Source: Clostridium_AD frigoriphilum (lineage in GTDB: Bacteria > Bacillota > Clostridia > Clostridiales > Clostridiaceae). From it: a stretch of DNA of 64,000 bases. This document shows, one piece after another, positions 1-8,392 of the stretch. Where the stretch lies: positions 62,001 through 126,000 of the forward strand of contig NZ_JAZHFS010000001.1 in assembly GCF_036541405.1 (NCBI RefSeq). The letters run 5' to 3'. The notes beneath the pieces were generated by a model. The model was not told the DNA's origin and searched no databases. It was given only the letters and a program-made list of their open reading frames with translations. The position numbers and the translations under genes are program-made. How positions within the stretch are numbered: position 1 is the first letter of the stretch; every line of letters starts with the position of its first letter.

Positions 1-930
1 TTTTTATTCATAGTAATAGGTATTGTGGCTTTTAAGGTAGATTTATTCACAAATCATTTTTGGGGTAACATATCTACTAATTTTAAGCTATCAGATATAT
101 TCTCACAAGTTAAAAGTTGTATGATGGTAATGATGTGGGTTTTTGTTGGTATAGAAGGAGCTTCTATGTTATCTTCTCGTGCTAATAAAAAATCTGAAGC
201 TGGAAGAGCAACTATTCTTGGGTTAATAGGATTATTAACTATTTATATTCTTGCTTCAATGATTCCTTATGGTGTTATGAGTAAAGATCAGTTAGCGAAA
301 TTAGCTACTCCTTCAATGGCTTATATCTTAAAAGATATTGTTGGACCTTGGGGAGCTGCATTTATAAACGTAGGTTTAATAATCTCGATTTCAGGTGCAT
401 GGTTATCTTGGACGATGCTACCATCTGAAACAACTCTTTTAATGGCTCGTTCAAAGTTATTACCAAAAGTATTTGGTAAAGTAAATAAGGCTGGTGCTCC
501 AACTTTTTCTTTAATTATCACAGCGGCATTAACTCAATTGTTTATTTTTACTTTCTTATTTACCGATAAGGCATACCAATTTGCTTATTCTCTTTGTACC
601 GCTGCAATACTCGTATGTTACTTATTTGTTGGATTGTACCAATTTAAAATATCTTATCTAAACAGACATGAAAAAGGACAAATAAAACAAATAATAGTAG
701 GTTTAATTACCGTGATTTTTGAAATATGGGCAATAGTAGTTTCAGGACTAAACTATACTTTGCTATGCCTTATAGCTTATATTCCTGGAATTGTGTTTTT
801 TGCCATGGCTAGAAAAGAAAATGGTGAAAAGAGTTGGTTAACAAAGAGACAAGCTATATTGACTGCTTTAATTGTTATAGGATCAATATATATCATTTAC
901 CAATTAGCTATAGGAAAAGTTGCTATTTAA
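1..930 (+). CDS. arcD: Arginine/ornithine antiporter ArcD, 5' end missing
   Basis: The reading frame is open from base 1, so the true start lies outside the window and about 309 C-terminal residues are visible. They form several hydrophobic segments typical of the APC superfamily, including an amphipathic stretch with the sequence FVGIEGASMLSSRA, which matches the basic amino-acid antiporter subfamily. The family exchanges external arginine for ornithine across the membrane to feed the arginine deiminase pathway. That role is supported by the following transaminase (24 bp on) and carbamate kinase in the same direction. A lysine or other basic amino-acid exchanger cannot be excluded from the fragment alone. 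Confidence 0.85.
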   Translation, partial: FLFIVIGIVAFKVDLFTNHFWGNISTNFKLSDIFSQVKSCMMVMMWVFVGIEGASMLSSRANKKSEAGRATILGLIGLLTIYILASMIPYGVMSKDQLAKLATPSMAYILKDIVGPWGAAFINVGLIISISGAWLSWTMLPSETTLLMARSKLLPKVFGKVNKAGAPTFSLIITAALTQLFIFTFLFTDKAYQFAYSLCTAAILVCYLFVGLYQFKISYLNRHEKGQIKQIIVGLITVIFEIWAIVVSGLNYTLLCLIAYIPGIVFFAMARKENGEKSWLTKRQAILTALIVIGSIYIIYQLAIGKVAI

Positions 931-953
931 ATTATTGAAAAGAGGTTTTTAAT

Positions 954-2075
954 ATGAATATTGCAAGTTTTGGCGTTGAAGAATGGTTAAATGTTTGGGA
1001 AAATGATGCTATTTATGATATAGCAGGAAGTTCGATTGCATCATTTTCATTAGAAGAAATAATATCTATAGATGGTACAACTCCAAAGGAATTTTTTGAT
1101 GGATTATTAAAAACAAAAATGAACTATGGATGGATAGAGGGTTCTCCAGACTTTAAAAAAGAAGTTAGTAAACTCTATAAAAATGTTCCACCTGAAAATA
1201 TTCTACAAACAAATGGAGCAACTGGTGCAAATCTTTTAGCATTATACTCATTAATCGAGCCCGGTGATCATGTGATTTCGATGCACCCTAGTTATCAGCA
1301 ATTATATGATATTCCAAAGTCTTTTGGTGCCGAAGTAGATTTTTGGGAAATTTATGAAGAAAATGATTGGTTACCAAAGCTTAATGAACTAAAAAAATTA
1401 ATACGTCCAAATACAAAATTAATTTGTTTGAATAATGCAAACAATCCTACTGGAACTATATTTGATGATGACTTTCTTAAAGAAATAGTAAAAATTGCGA
1501 GTAATGTTGGTGCTTATATTTTAGTTGATGAAGTATATAAACCTTTGGATTCCTCAATTGTTGTTTCTTCAATAGTAGACTTATACGATAAAGGAATTTC
1601 GACTAACAGTTTATCAAAAACATATTCAGTTCCAGGAATACGTGTTGGTTGGATTGCTAGCAATACAGAACTCGCAGATTCATTTAGAAAATATCGTGAT
1701 TATACTATGATTTGTGCAGGCGTTTTTGATGATTATCTAGCTGTTCATATATTAAAAAATAAAGAATTAGTCTACGATAGAAATAAAAAAATTGTTCATA
1801 CGAATTTAGAGATTGTTAAAGAATGGGTTAAAAATGAGCCACGTGTTACATTAGTATTCCCGAAATATGTTTCTACATCATTTATTAAATTAGACATACC
1901 TATTGATGTTGAGCAATTTTGTATAGATATTTTAAAAGAAAAAGGGGTTCTTTTAGTACCTGGCAATCGTTTTGATGTTCCGGGACATGCTAGATTAGGT
2001 TACTGTACACATACAGAAATATTAAAAAATGGATTAAAAGAGTTATCTGCTTATTTAAGAAAGTTTGATAAATAA
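954..2075 (+). CDS. arcT: PLP-dependent aminotransferase of the arginine deiminase cluster (ArcT-like)
   Basis: A 373-residue class I/II fold aminotransferase. The motif NNANNPTG at residues 160-167 and the SLSKTY motif with the PLP-binding lysine at about residue 222 are intact, and the VGWIAS strand follows. A GAGG ribosome site lies a few bases upstream of the ATG. Transaminases of this type (ArcT) are known from arginine deiminase operons of lactic acid bacteria, where their amino-acid substrate is not firmly established. The position between arcD and arcC is what supports the name here; the exact substrate cannot be read from the sequence. Confidence 0.8.
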   Translation: MNIASFGVEEWLNVWENDAIYDIAGSSIASFSLEEIISIDGTTPKEFFDGLLKTKMNYGWIEGSPDFKKEVSKLYKNVPPENILQTNGATGANLLALYSLIEPGDHVISMHPSYQQLYDIPKSFGAEVDFWEIYEENDWLPKLNELKKLIRPNTKLICLNNANNPTGTIFDDDFLKEIVKIASNVGAYILVDEVYKPLDSSIVVSSIVDLYDKGISTNSLSKTYSVPGIRVGWIASNTELADSFRKYRDYTMICAGVFDDYLAVHILKNKELVYDRNKKIVHTNLEIVKEWVKNEPRVTLVFPKYVSTSFIKLDIPIDVEQFCIDILKEKGVLLVPGNRFDVPGHARLGYCTHTEILKNGLKELSAYLRKFDK

Positions 2076-2110
2076 TCTAATTTAGATTAGGTATGAAAGG
2101 AGAAATTAAT

Positions 2111-3061
2111 ATGTCAAGAATAGTAATTGCACTTGGGGGGAATGCCCTTCAAGCAAATCCGAAAGATACTACAGCAGAAGCACAGTTAATAACAGCTGGG
2201 CAAACTTCAGAGACTATTGTAGATTTAATTGAAGAAGGCCATGAGGTTATTATTGCTCATGGTAATGGACCTCAAGTAGGTCAACTTGTAGCTACTTATG
2301 AAGCCGCAGCTTCTATAAATGCAAATAGTCCAGTAATGCCATTCCCTGAATGCGGTGCTATGAGTCAAGGATATATAGGATATCATTTACAACAAAGTAT
2401 AAGGGCAGAGATGAGAAAAAGAGGAATAACTAAAGAAGTTGCTACCGTAATTACACAAGTAATAGTAGATGCAAACGACCCGGGATTTAAGAACCCAACT
2501 AAGCCAGTAGGTTCTTTCTTTACACAGGAGCAGGCTAATAAATTAATGACTGAAAAAGGATATACAATGAAGGAAGATTCTAATAGAGGTTGGAGACGAG
2601 TTGTGGCATCCCCATTACCAATTGATATAGTTGAAAAACCTATTATTAAAACATTAGTTGATGCTGGACATATTGTTATAACTGTTGGTGGGGGCGGTAT
2701 ACCTGTAATTGACACAGGTAACGGTAACCTTAAGGGAGTACCAGCTGTAATAGACAAAGATTTTGCTTCTTGTAAAATAGCGGAATTAATAAATGCTGAT
2801 CTTCTTGTTGTGCTTACAGCAGTCGAGCAAGTTGCTATTAACTTTGGCAAACCAAATCAAAAGAACCTTTCAAAAATAACAGCAGAAGAAGCTAAAACTT
2901 ATATGAAAGAAGGACAATTTGCTCCTGGTTCCATGCTTCCAAAAATAAAAGCTGCTCTTATATTTGTCGAAGCAAAAGAGGGTAGAAAAGCAATTATAAC
3001 ATCCCTTGAAAAAGCTAAGGATGCAATAAGAGAAGTAGCGGGTACAATAATAACAAAATAG
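2111..3061 (+). CDS. arcC: Carbamate kinase
   Basis: A 316-residue amino-acid-kinase-family enzyme. It transfers phosphate from carbamoyl phosphate to ADP, the ATP-yielding last step of the arginine deiminase pathway. The start chosen is the ATG at 2111 because AAAGGAG at 2096-2102 sits 8 bases before it; an in-frame ATG at 2093 would precede that ribosome site. The N-terminal ALGGNALQ, the HGNGPQVG loop near residue 55, VGGGGIPV and the C-terminal GSMLPK segment are family hallmarks. It is the last gene of the arc operon and is followed by a clear terminator. No arcA or arcB is in the window; they are presumably upstream. Confidence 0.95.
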   Translation: MSRIVIALGGNALQANPKDTTAEAQLITAGQTSETIVDLIEEGHEVIIAHGNGPQVGQLVATYEAAASINANSPVMPFPECGAMSQGYIGYHLQQSIRAEMRKRGITKEVATVITQVIVDANDPGFKNPTKPVGSFFTQEQANKLMTEKGYTMKEDSNRGWRRVVASPLPIDIVEKPIIKTLVDAGHIVITVGGGGIPVIDTGNGNLKGVPAVIDKDFASCKIAELINADLLVVLTAVEQVAINFGKPNQKNLSKITAEEAKTYMKEGQFAPGSMLPKIKAALIFVEAKEGRKAIITSLEKAKDAIREVAGTIITK

Positions 3062-3099
3062 ATTAGAATTAAATTATAAGATTATATTTATATATAACT

Positions 3100-3163
3100 T
3101 CATCCTATTGAATGGAATCAACTAAAAAATAGTTGAATATCCGTTTAATGGGATGATTTTTTT
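3100..3163 (+). terminator. Terminator of the arc operon
   Basis: A long imperfect inverted repeat (left arm from 3100, right arm ending 3156, perfect inner arms TCAACTA/TAGTTGA) is followed directly by seven T residues at 3157-3163. Confidence 0.85.
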
Positions 3164-3189
3164 GAATGAAATATAATAAAAAATAATTA

Positions 3190-3220
3190 TTTTACTAAAA
3201 CTATTGAAATTTTACTAAAA
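3190..3220 (+). promoter_or_regulatory. Twin palindromic operators upstream of galK
   Basis: The 11-bp palindrome TTTTACTAAAA occurs twice, at 3190-3200 and 3210-3220, with centres exactly 20 bp apart (about two helical turns). Paired palindromes of this sort are typical of dimers of LacI-family proteins, and a LacI-family gene ends the cluster. A TTGAAA box at 3204-3209 lies between the copies, so binding would cover the promoter. A variant with central T (TTTTATTAAAA) sits at 8157-8167 upstream of the PTS genes. Repression by the GalR-like protein is inference. Confidence 0.7.
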
Positions 3221-3282
3221 CAATGATAACCTATACATATAGAGAAACACGAAAACTATTTATTATAGGGAGGAATTCAATT

Positions 3283-4443
3283 ATGATTAATAAATTAAAA
3301 GATATGTTTAAGAGGGTTTATAAATGCGAGGCTGAAAAGGTTTTTTTCGCTCCAGGTAGAGTAAATTTAATAGGAGAGCATACAGACTATAACGGTGGTA
3401 ATGTTTTTCCATGTGCAATAACTTTTGGTACTTATGCACTAATTAAAAAGCGAACTGATAAAAAGATAAGATTTTATTCAGAGAATTTTGAAGAATTAGG
3501 AATAATGGAAATAGATATAGATGACATGAAATACAACAAAGAGCACGATTGGGCAAATTATCCTAAGGGAGTAATTTGGGTTTTTGAAAATAACGGCATG
3601 AAAATAGATAGTGGATTTGATATATTATTTTACGGGAATATACCAAATGGTGCAGGATTATCTTCTTCAGCATCTATTGAGGTAGTTACAGGTGTTGTTT
3701 TAAAGGATTTATATAATTTTGACCTTAGTATGATAGATATCGTTAAGTATAGTCAAAAGGCAGAAAATGAATATGTAGGTGTAAATTGTGGTATTATGGA
3801 TCAATTTGCTATAGGTATGGGTAAAAAAGACAAAGCAATATTATTAGATACAAATACATTAAAATATCAATATTCAAGCATAAAACTTGATGGAGCATCT
3901 ATAGTAATATCAAACACGAATAAAAGAAGAGGTCTTGCTGATTCTAAATATAATGAAAGAAGATCAGAATGCGAAACTGCTCTTAAAGATTTACAAAGTG
4001 AACTTAAAATCAATGCTCTTTGTGAAATAAATGAAGATGTATTTGAAAAAAACAGACATCTTATAAAAAATGAAGTTTGTGCAAGACGTGCAAAACATGC
4101 CATTTATGAGAATCAAAGAACTTTAAAAGCTGTAAAAGCACTTGAAAACAAAGATATAAAATTATTTGGTGAGTTAATGAATAAGTCACATATATCACTA
4201 AGAGATGATTATGAAGTTACAGGAATAGAACTAGATACTTTAGTTGAAATTGCATGGAAAATGCCAGGCGTAATTGGGTCAAGAATGACAGGAGCTGGTT
4301 TTGGTGGATGCACAGTAAGTATAGTTAAAGATGAATTTGTAGATGAGTTCATTAAAAATGTTGGGGAAGAATATAAGAAGAAAATAGGACATGAAGCAAT
4401 CTTTTATGTAGCTCAAATAGGTGATGGTGCAAGAAAACTATAA
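3283..4443 (+). CDS. galK: Galactokinase
   Basis: A 386-residue GHMP-family kinase that phosphorylates galactose to galactose 1-phosphate, the first committed step of the Leloir pathway. The galactokinase signature GRVNLIGEHTDYNGG is at residues 25-39 and the GHMP ATP-binding motif PNGAGLSSSAS at 121-131; the C-terminal TGAGFGG motif is present. The start is the ATG at 3283, preceded by AGGGAGG at 3267-3273; a longer frame from 3223 lacks a ribosome site and would run through the promoter. It is followed after 99 bp by galT, with a short tandem repeat between them. Confidence 0.97.
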   Translation: MINKLKDMFKRVYKCEAEKVFFAPGRVNLIGEHTDYNGGNVFPCAITFGTYALIKKRTDKKIRFYSENFEELGIMEIDIDDMKYNKEHDWANYPKGVIWVFENNGMKIDSGFDILFYGNIPNGAGLSSSASIEVVTGVVLKDLYNFDLSMIDIVKYSQKAENEYVGVNCGIMDQFAIGMGKKDKAILLDTNTLKYQYSSIKLDGASIVISNTNKRRGLADSKYNERRSECETALKDLQSELKINALCEINEDVFEKNRHLIKNEVCARRAKHAIYENQRTLKAVKALENKDIKLFGELMNKSHISLRDDYEVTGIELDTLVEIAWKMPGVIGSRMTGAGFGGCTVSIVKDEFVDEFIKNVGEEYKKKIGHEAIFYVAQIGDGARKL

Positions 4444-4521
4444 CAGCTTCGAAAAAGATGAACAGCACCGAAGGTGATGACTTGCAGCTTCGAAGAAGAT
4501 GAACAGCACCGTAGGTGATGA
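4444..4521 (+). repeat. Two-copy 41-bp tandem repeat between galK and galT
   Basis: A 37-bp unit starting CAGCTTCGAA occurs at 4444-4480 and 4485-4521 (period 41 bp), differing at two positions. Each copy contains CACC-N3-GGTG, able to form a short hairpin. It begins right after the galK stop and ends just before the galT ribosome site (AGGAG at 4530-4534), so it forms the whole intercistronic spacer. Confidence 0.85.
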
Positions 4522-4542
4522 TAACTACTAGGAGATGATAAC

Positions 4543-6063
4543 ATGGCAGTAAATATTTCAAGTGAGGTCCAAAAGTTGCTTTATTATGCAATAAATAAGC
4601 AATTAATAACTCAAGAGGATTTAATATATACCAAAAACAGACTTCTAGAAACTTTATCTTTAGATGAGATTAAGGAAGAAAATATTGAAGATAAAGAATA
4701 TGAAGTGCAACAAGTTTTGGATAATATAAATTTGTGGGCATGCGACAATAAAGTAATAAACGATGACGGCATAATTGCTAGGGATTTATTTGACACAAAA
4801 ATAATGGCTTGTTTAATAGGCAGGCCATCAGAAATAATAAAAGAATTTAAAAGGCTTTATAAGGAAAGTCCGAAAAAAGCAACGGATTATTTTTATAAAT
4901 TAAGTATAAGTTCAAATTATATAAGATGGGAAAGAGTGCAAAAGGATTTAAAATGGAAAGTAGCAACAGGTTATGGAGATATAGATATTACTATTAATTT
5001 ATCTAAACCTGAAAAGGATCCAAAAGAAATTGCTAGAGCTAAAAATTTAAAATCAAGTGCTTACCCTACCTGTTTACTTTGCAAAGAAAATGAGGGTTAT
5101 GCAGGTAGAATAAATCATCCAGCTAGAGGAAATCATAGGCTTATACCTGTTATGTTAGATAAAGACAAATGGTTTTTACAATATTCTCCTTATGTTTATT
5201 ACAATGAACATTGCATAGTGTTAAATGGTGAACATGTGCCAATGAAAATATGCAAGGAAACATTTAAAAGGTTACTAGATTTTGTGGAGCAATATCCACA
5301 CTATTTCGTAGGATCTAATGCAGATCTTCCTATAGTTGGAGGCTCAATATTAAGTCATGATCATTTTCAAGGTGGAAACTATGAATTTGCTATGGCAAAG
5401 GCACCTATAGAGGAAGAATTCAATGTTAAAGGATACGAAGGAGTAACAATTGGTAGGGTTAAGTGGCCTATGAGTGTTGTTAGAATAAATGGTAAAGATA
5501 AGGAAATACTCGTAAAACTCGCAGATCACATTTTGAAAGTTTGGAAGAATTATTCTGATGAGAGCGTGACCATAAGTGCATTTACAGGTGATACTCCACA
5601 TAACGCAATAACACCTATAGCTAGGAGACGAGGAGAATCATACGAGATAGATTTAGTTCTAAGAAATAATAGAACATCAGCTCAGTACCCAGACGGAATT
5701 TTCCATCCTCATAAGGAGTTACATAACATAAAGAAAGAAAATATTGGACTCATCGAGGTTATGGGACTTGCAGTTTTACCAGCAAGATTAAAAACAGAGA
5801 TAAAAGAGCTAAGTTATTATTTAGTAAATAATAAAGATAAAGATATCTTTAGGGAACTAGATAATAAAGAGGACCTTATAAAACATAAAGAATGGGCAAT
5901 AAAGCTCACTCAAAAATATTCGGATATTAATGAAGAAAATGTTGATGAAATATTAAAAAAAGAAATAGGTATTGTATTTTCAAAGGTTCTAGAACAGGCT
6001 GGAGTATTTAAAACAGATGTTAAAGGGAAACAAGCTTTTAATAAATTTATTAATAGTTTATAG
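4543..6063 (+). CDS. galT: Galactose-1-phosphate uridylyltransferase (Gram-positive type)
   Basis: A 506-residue protein, the length typical of the long class II GalT of Firmicutes rather than the roughly 350-residue enterobacterial form. It exchanges galactose 1-phosphate with UDP-glucose to give UDP-galactose and glucose 1-phosphate. Supporting segments are LSHDHFQGG at about residues 271-279, the CLLCKENEGYAGRINHPARGNHR region near 180-202, and the FHPHKELHNIKKENIGLIEVMGLAVLPARL core summarised here by its HPHKE and IEVMGLAVLP parts. The ATG at 4543 has AGGAG 8 bases upstream. It forms an operon with galK; galE is not in the window. Confidence 0.95.
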   Translation: MAVNISSEVQKLLYYAINKQLITQEDLIYTKNRLLETLSLDEIKEENIEDKEYEVQQVLDNINLWACDNKVINDDGIIARDLFDTKIMACLIGRPSEIIKEFKRLYKESPKKATDYFYKLSISSNYIRWERVQKDLKWKVATGYGDIDITINLSKPEKDPKEIARAKNLKSSAYPTCLLCKENEGYAGRINHPARGNHRLIPVMLDKDKWFLQYSPYVYYNEHCIVLNGEHVPMKICKETFKRLLDFVEQYPHYFVGSNADLPIVGGSILSHDHFQGGNYEFAMAKAPIEEEFNVKGYEGVTIGRVKWPMSVVRINGKDKEILVKLADHILKVWKNYSDESVTISAFTGDTPHNAITPIARRRGESYEIDLVLRNNRTSAQYPDGIFHPHKELHNIKKENIGLIEVMGLAVLPARLKTEIKELSYYLVNNKDKDIFRELDNKEDLIKHKEWAIKLTQKYSDINEENVDEILKKEIGIVFSKVLEQAGVFKTDVKGKQAFNKFINSL

Positions 6064-6091
6064 AGAAATGGTTTTAAAACATTTCAAAAGG

Positions 6092-6132
6092 TGATTAAAG
6101 AGTGGATTATACAATAATTCACTCTTTAATCA
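6092..6132 (+). other. Perfect 13-bp inverted repeat after galT
   Basis: TGATTAAAGAGTG at 6092-6104 and its exact complement at 6120-6132 enclose a 15-base loop. No T-run follows, so this is either a weak terminator or RNA-processing hairpin for galKT, or a structure in the leader of the regulator gene. Confidence 0.55.
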
Positions 6133-6196
6133 TAAATTAGAGAAATAAGATTTTAGTATTGTCAAAACAACAAAAATACAAGTGAGTGTGAAATTA

Positions 6197-7201
6197 ATGG
6201 TAACAATAAAAGATATAGCAAACAGCGCTGGAGTATCAATTGCTACTGTATCCAGGGTATTAAACTTTGATGAAAAATTAAATGTAACCGACATTACAAA
6301 ACAAAGGATATTTCAAGTTGCTGAGGAATTAAATTATGTTAAAAAAAATGATAAAAATATTAAGAAAAGTACATTTAAGGTAGCTATAGCAAATTGGTAC
6401 ACTGAAAAAGAGGAAGTACTAGATCCATATTATTTATCTATAAGACTAGCTGTAGAGAAAAAATGCGCTAGTGAAAATATAGAAGTGGTAAAATTATCAC
6501 CGTTTTTTAATATAGGTTTAAAAGAAGTAGATGGAATTATAGCTATTGGCAAATTTGGGATTAGGGAACTGGAAAAGCTTAAAACAGTATCAGAGAATAT
6601 AGTATTTGTTGACTCATCACCACAAAGTGATGTTTATGATTCTGTAGTATGTGATCTAAAGTATGCAACTATTAATATATTAAATTATTTAGAGAAGCTC
6701 GGACATAAAAAAATTGGCTTTATTAGTGGAATAGAATACATTAATGATGGTAAAGATATTTTTGTGGATAGGCGTGAGAGAACATATAAAGAAGAAATGC
6801 GGCTTAGAGGAATAGATTACAAAACTAATTTGTATATAGGTAAATTTACACCACAAAGTGGTTATGAGCTAATGAAAAAGGCATTACAAGATAAAAATGA
6901 TATAACGGCGTATATAGTAGCTAATGATTCTATGGCAATAGGAGCTTATAGAGCTATAAGTGAAGCTAGCCTAAGAATACCAGAAGATATAAGTGTAATA
7001 TCATATAATGATAATATAACATCACAGTTTATAGTACCTCCCTTAACTACAGTAAAAATATATATGGAGTTTATGGGAGAAACTGCTGTAGAGTTAATAA
7101 TTGAGCAGTTAAAAGAGGAAAGAGAAATACCTAAAAAAGTAGTTATACCAACAAAAATTATAAAAAGAGGTAGTTGCTCGCAAATTAAAACAAATTCATA
7201 G
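6197..7201 (+). CDS. galR: LacI/GalR-family transcriptional regulator
   Basis: A 334-residue repressor with an N-terminal LacI helix-turn-helix (TIKDIANSAGVSIATVSRVLN from residue 3) and a periplasmic-binding-protein-like effector domain. The last part shows the dimer-interface and sugar-site segments AYIVANDSMAIGAYRA and EDISVISYND. The ATG at 6197 gives the canonical short N-terminus; a GTG at 6182 in the same frame would add five residues. The ribosome site is weak. Its place after galK-galT suggests it controls them through the paired TTTTACTAAAA palindromes; a half-matching TTTTAGTATTG at 6151-6161 could give autoregulation. Confidence 0.88.
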   Translation: MVTIKDIANSAGVSIATVSRVLNFDEKLNVTDITKQRIFQVAEELNYVKKNDKNIKKSTFKVAIANWYTEKEEVLDPYYLSIRLAVEKKCASENIEVVKLSPFFNIGLKEVDGIIAIGKFGIRELEKLKTVSENIVFVDSSPQSDVYDSVVCDLKYATINILNYLEKLGHKKIGFISGIEYINDGKDIFVDRRERTYKEEMRLRGIDYKTNLYIGKFTPQSGYELMKKALQDKNDITAYIVANDSMAIGAYRAISEASLRIPEDISVISYNDNITSQFIVPPLTTVKIYMEFMGETAVELIIEQLKEEREIPKKVVIPTKIIKRGSCSQIKTNS

Positions 7202-7219
7202 AGAATAGTTTACTTTTTA

Positions 7220-7260
7220 AATAAGCCGTACCCTCCAAATAAATTAGGGTACGGCTTATT
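7220..7260 (+). terminator. Bidirectional terminator between galR and PTS genes
   Basis: Perfect 15-bp arms (7220-7234 and 7246-7260, AATAAGCCGTACCCT and complement) enclose an 11-base loop between two convergent genes. T-rich flanks on both sides fit use in both directions. Confidence 0.8.
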
Positions 7261-7275
7261 GTATATATAGTTTGA

Positions 7276-7560
7276 TTATTCTTCTTTTAATGTTTTTATA
7301 ATTTCATTAAGTGTGTCTTCTTCACCCACACCAGTTAGCAGGGATATAGCGGGTATTATATGAACATTTATTTCTGATACATCAAATGTACCTGTAGTTA
7401 CTAATAAATCATAATCTGGGACTATTGACTGAACATCTGTAAGTTTACAGGGAGTTATAATTACATCTATACCTTCCTTTTCACAAATTTCTTTGATTTT
7501 AACTGCAACTACCGTTGAAGTTGCTATTCCAGTTCCACAAGCTACCAATATTTTTTTCAT
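7276..7560 (-). CDS. PTS EIIB component, galactitol type
   Basis: A 94-residue small PTS phosphocarrier. The N-terminal KKILVACGTGIATST loop places the phosphorylated cysteine at residue 8 and matches the GatB branch of EIIB proteins, which take phosphate from EIIA and pass it to the sugar during transport. AGGAGG lies just upstream of the ATG. It follows the EIIA gene after 17 bp in the same operon. No EIIC membrane subunit is adjacent, so the carbohydrate is unknown. The nearby galactose genes suggest a hexose or hexitol, but this is inference. Confidence 0.88.
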   Translation of the reverse strand: MKKILVACGTGIATSTVVAVKIKEICEKEGIDVIITPCKLTDVQSIVPDYDLLVTTGTFDVSEINVHIIPAISLLTGVGEEDTLNEIIKTLKEE

Positions 7561-7577
7561 TTTGAATTCCTCCTAGG

Positions 7578-8060
7578 TTATGATAATTTTTTATTATTAA
7601 TTAAATATGGTTTTAATGTATTTAAAACTTCCTCGATTGAGGAAGCATTAACAATTGATTTTAATGCTTCGGGATTTTTAATAAGTTTAACTATTTTCTG
7701 TAACATTTCAATATGACCGTGAGGTTCTTTTAGAGCTAGCATTATAATAATTTGTACATTTAGTTTAATATTGCTATCCCCCATAGATCTAAATTCTACT
7801 GGACTTTTAAGGATACCTATAGATAAGGCTGCCTTATTTACTAAAGTATGAGTTGCATGAGGTATAGCTATTTTAATATCTACTGAAGGTAGAGCAGTAG
7901 GATACTTTTGTTCCCTTTCTATAATAGCTATTTGATATTCTTTTTTTATATAACCTTTTTCATATAGTTTTGAGGATAAAAAATTTAAAGCTTCTATACT
8001 ATTTGAAAATTCTAGATTTCTAAATACTAAAACGTTTTCATGATATAATTCTAGGTTCAC
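7578..8060 (-). CDS. PTS EIIA component, fructose/galactitol type
   Basis: A 160-residue EIIA domain of the mannitol/fructose/galactitol class. The active-site histidine is at about residue 68 in the IAIPHATH motif. The start taken is the GTG at 8060-8058, because AGGAGG (complement of 8068-8073) lies 7 bases before it; the ATG at 8078 would put this ribosome site inside the coding region. It carries phosphate from HPr to the following EIIB. The pair could phosphorylate a sugar with an EIIC encoded elsewhere, or act mainly as a regulatory phospho-relay. No PTS-dependent regulator is adjacent. Confidence 0.85.
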   Translation of the reverse strand: MNLELYHENVLVFRNLEFSNSIEALNFLSSKLYEKGYIKKEYQIAIIEREQKYPTALPSVDIKIAIPHATHTLVNKAALSIGILKSPVEFRSMGDSNIKLNVQIIIMLALKEPHGHIEMLQKIVKLIKNPEALKSIVNASSIEEVLNTLKPYLINNKKLS

Positions 8061-8392
8061 ATCGTATCCTCCTAACATAGGTTCACTGTAAATGTATACA
8101 TGATTAAATTAATCCACAAATCAATTATATAGTAAAAATAAATCTATAACAACCAATTTTATTAAAATAATTAGTGCAAATATAACCTAATAATTACATA
8201 AAATGCATATTTTTAAATCTATGATGTAATTTATAGCTAATTTATAGACTTTTATGTAAAATAACTAGGATAAATTTTTTATTTAAGAGTTATTAGAAGA
8301 GTCAAAGGATTTATTTAACGCTTAAGCATATAAAAAAAGAAATTAAAGGGAATTGTATAAAAATGTAGAATATTAAAATACATGTAAAAATT
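8061..8392. other. Divergent intergenic region
   Basis: 332 bases, very AT-rich, between the divergent EIIA and MFS genes. It holds the EIIA ribosome site (8068-8073) and the palindrome TTTTATTAAAA at 8157-8167, one base from the galK operators. I see no small gene with a ribosome site and no convincing consensus promoter. Confidence 0.5.

Noticed and set aside
2383..2850. 155-codon minus-strand frame inside arcC
   Set aside because: It is antisense to carbamate kinase, which has complete family motifs; no ribosome site or known domain.
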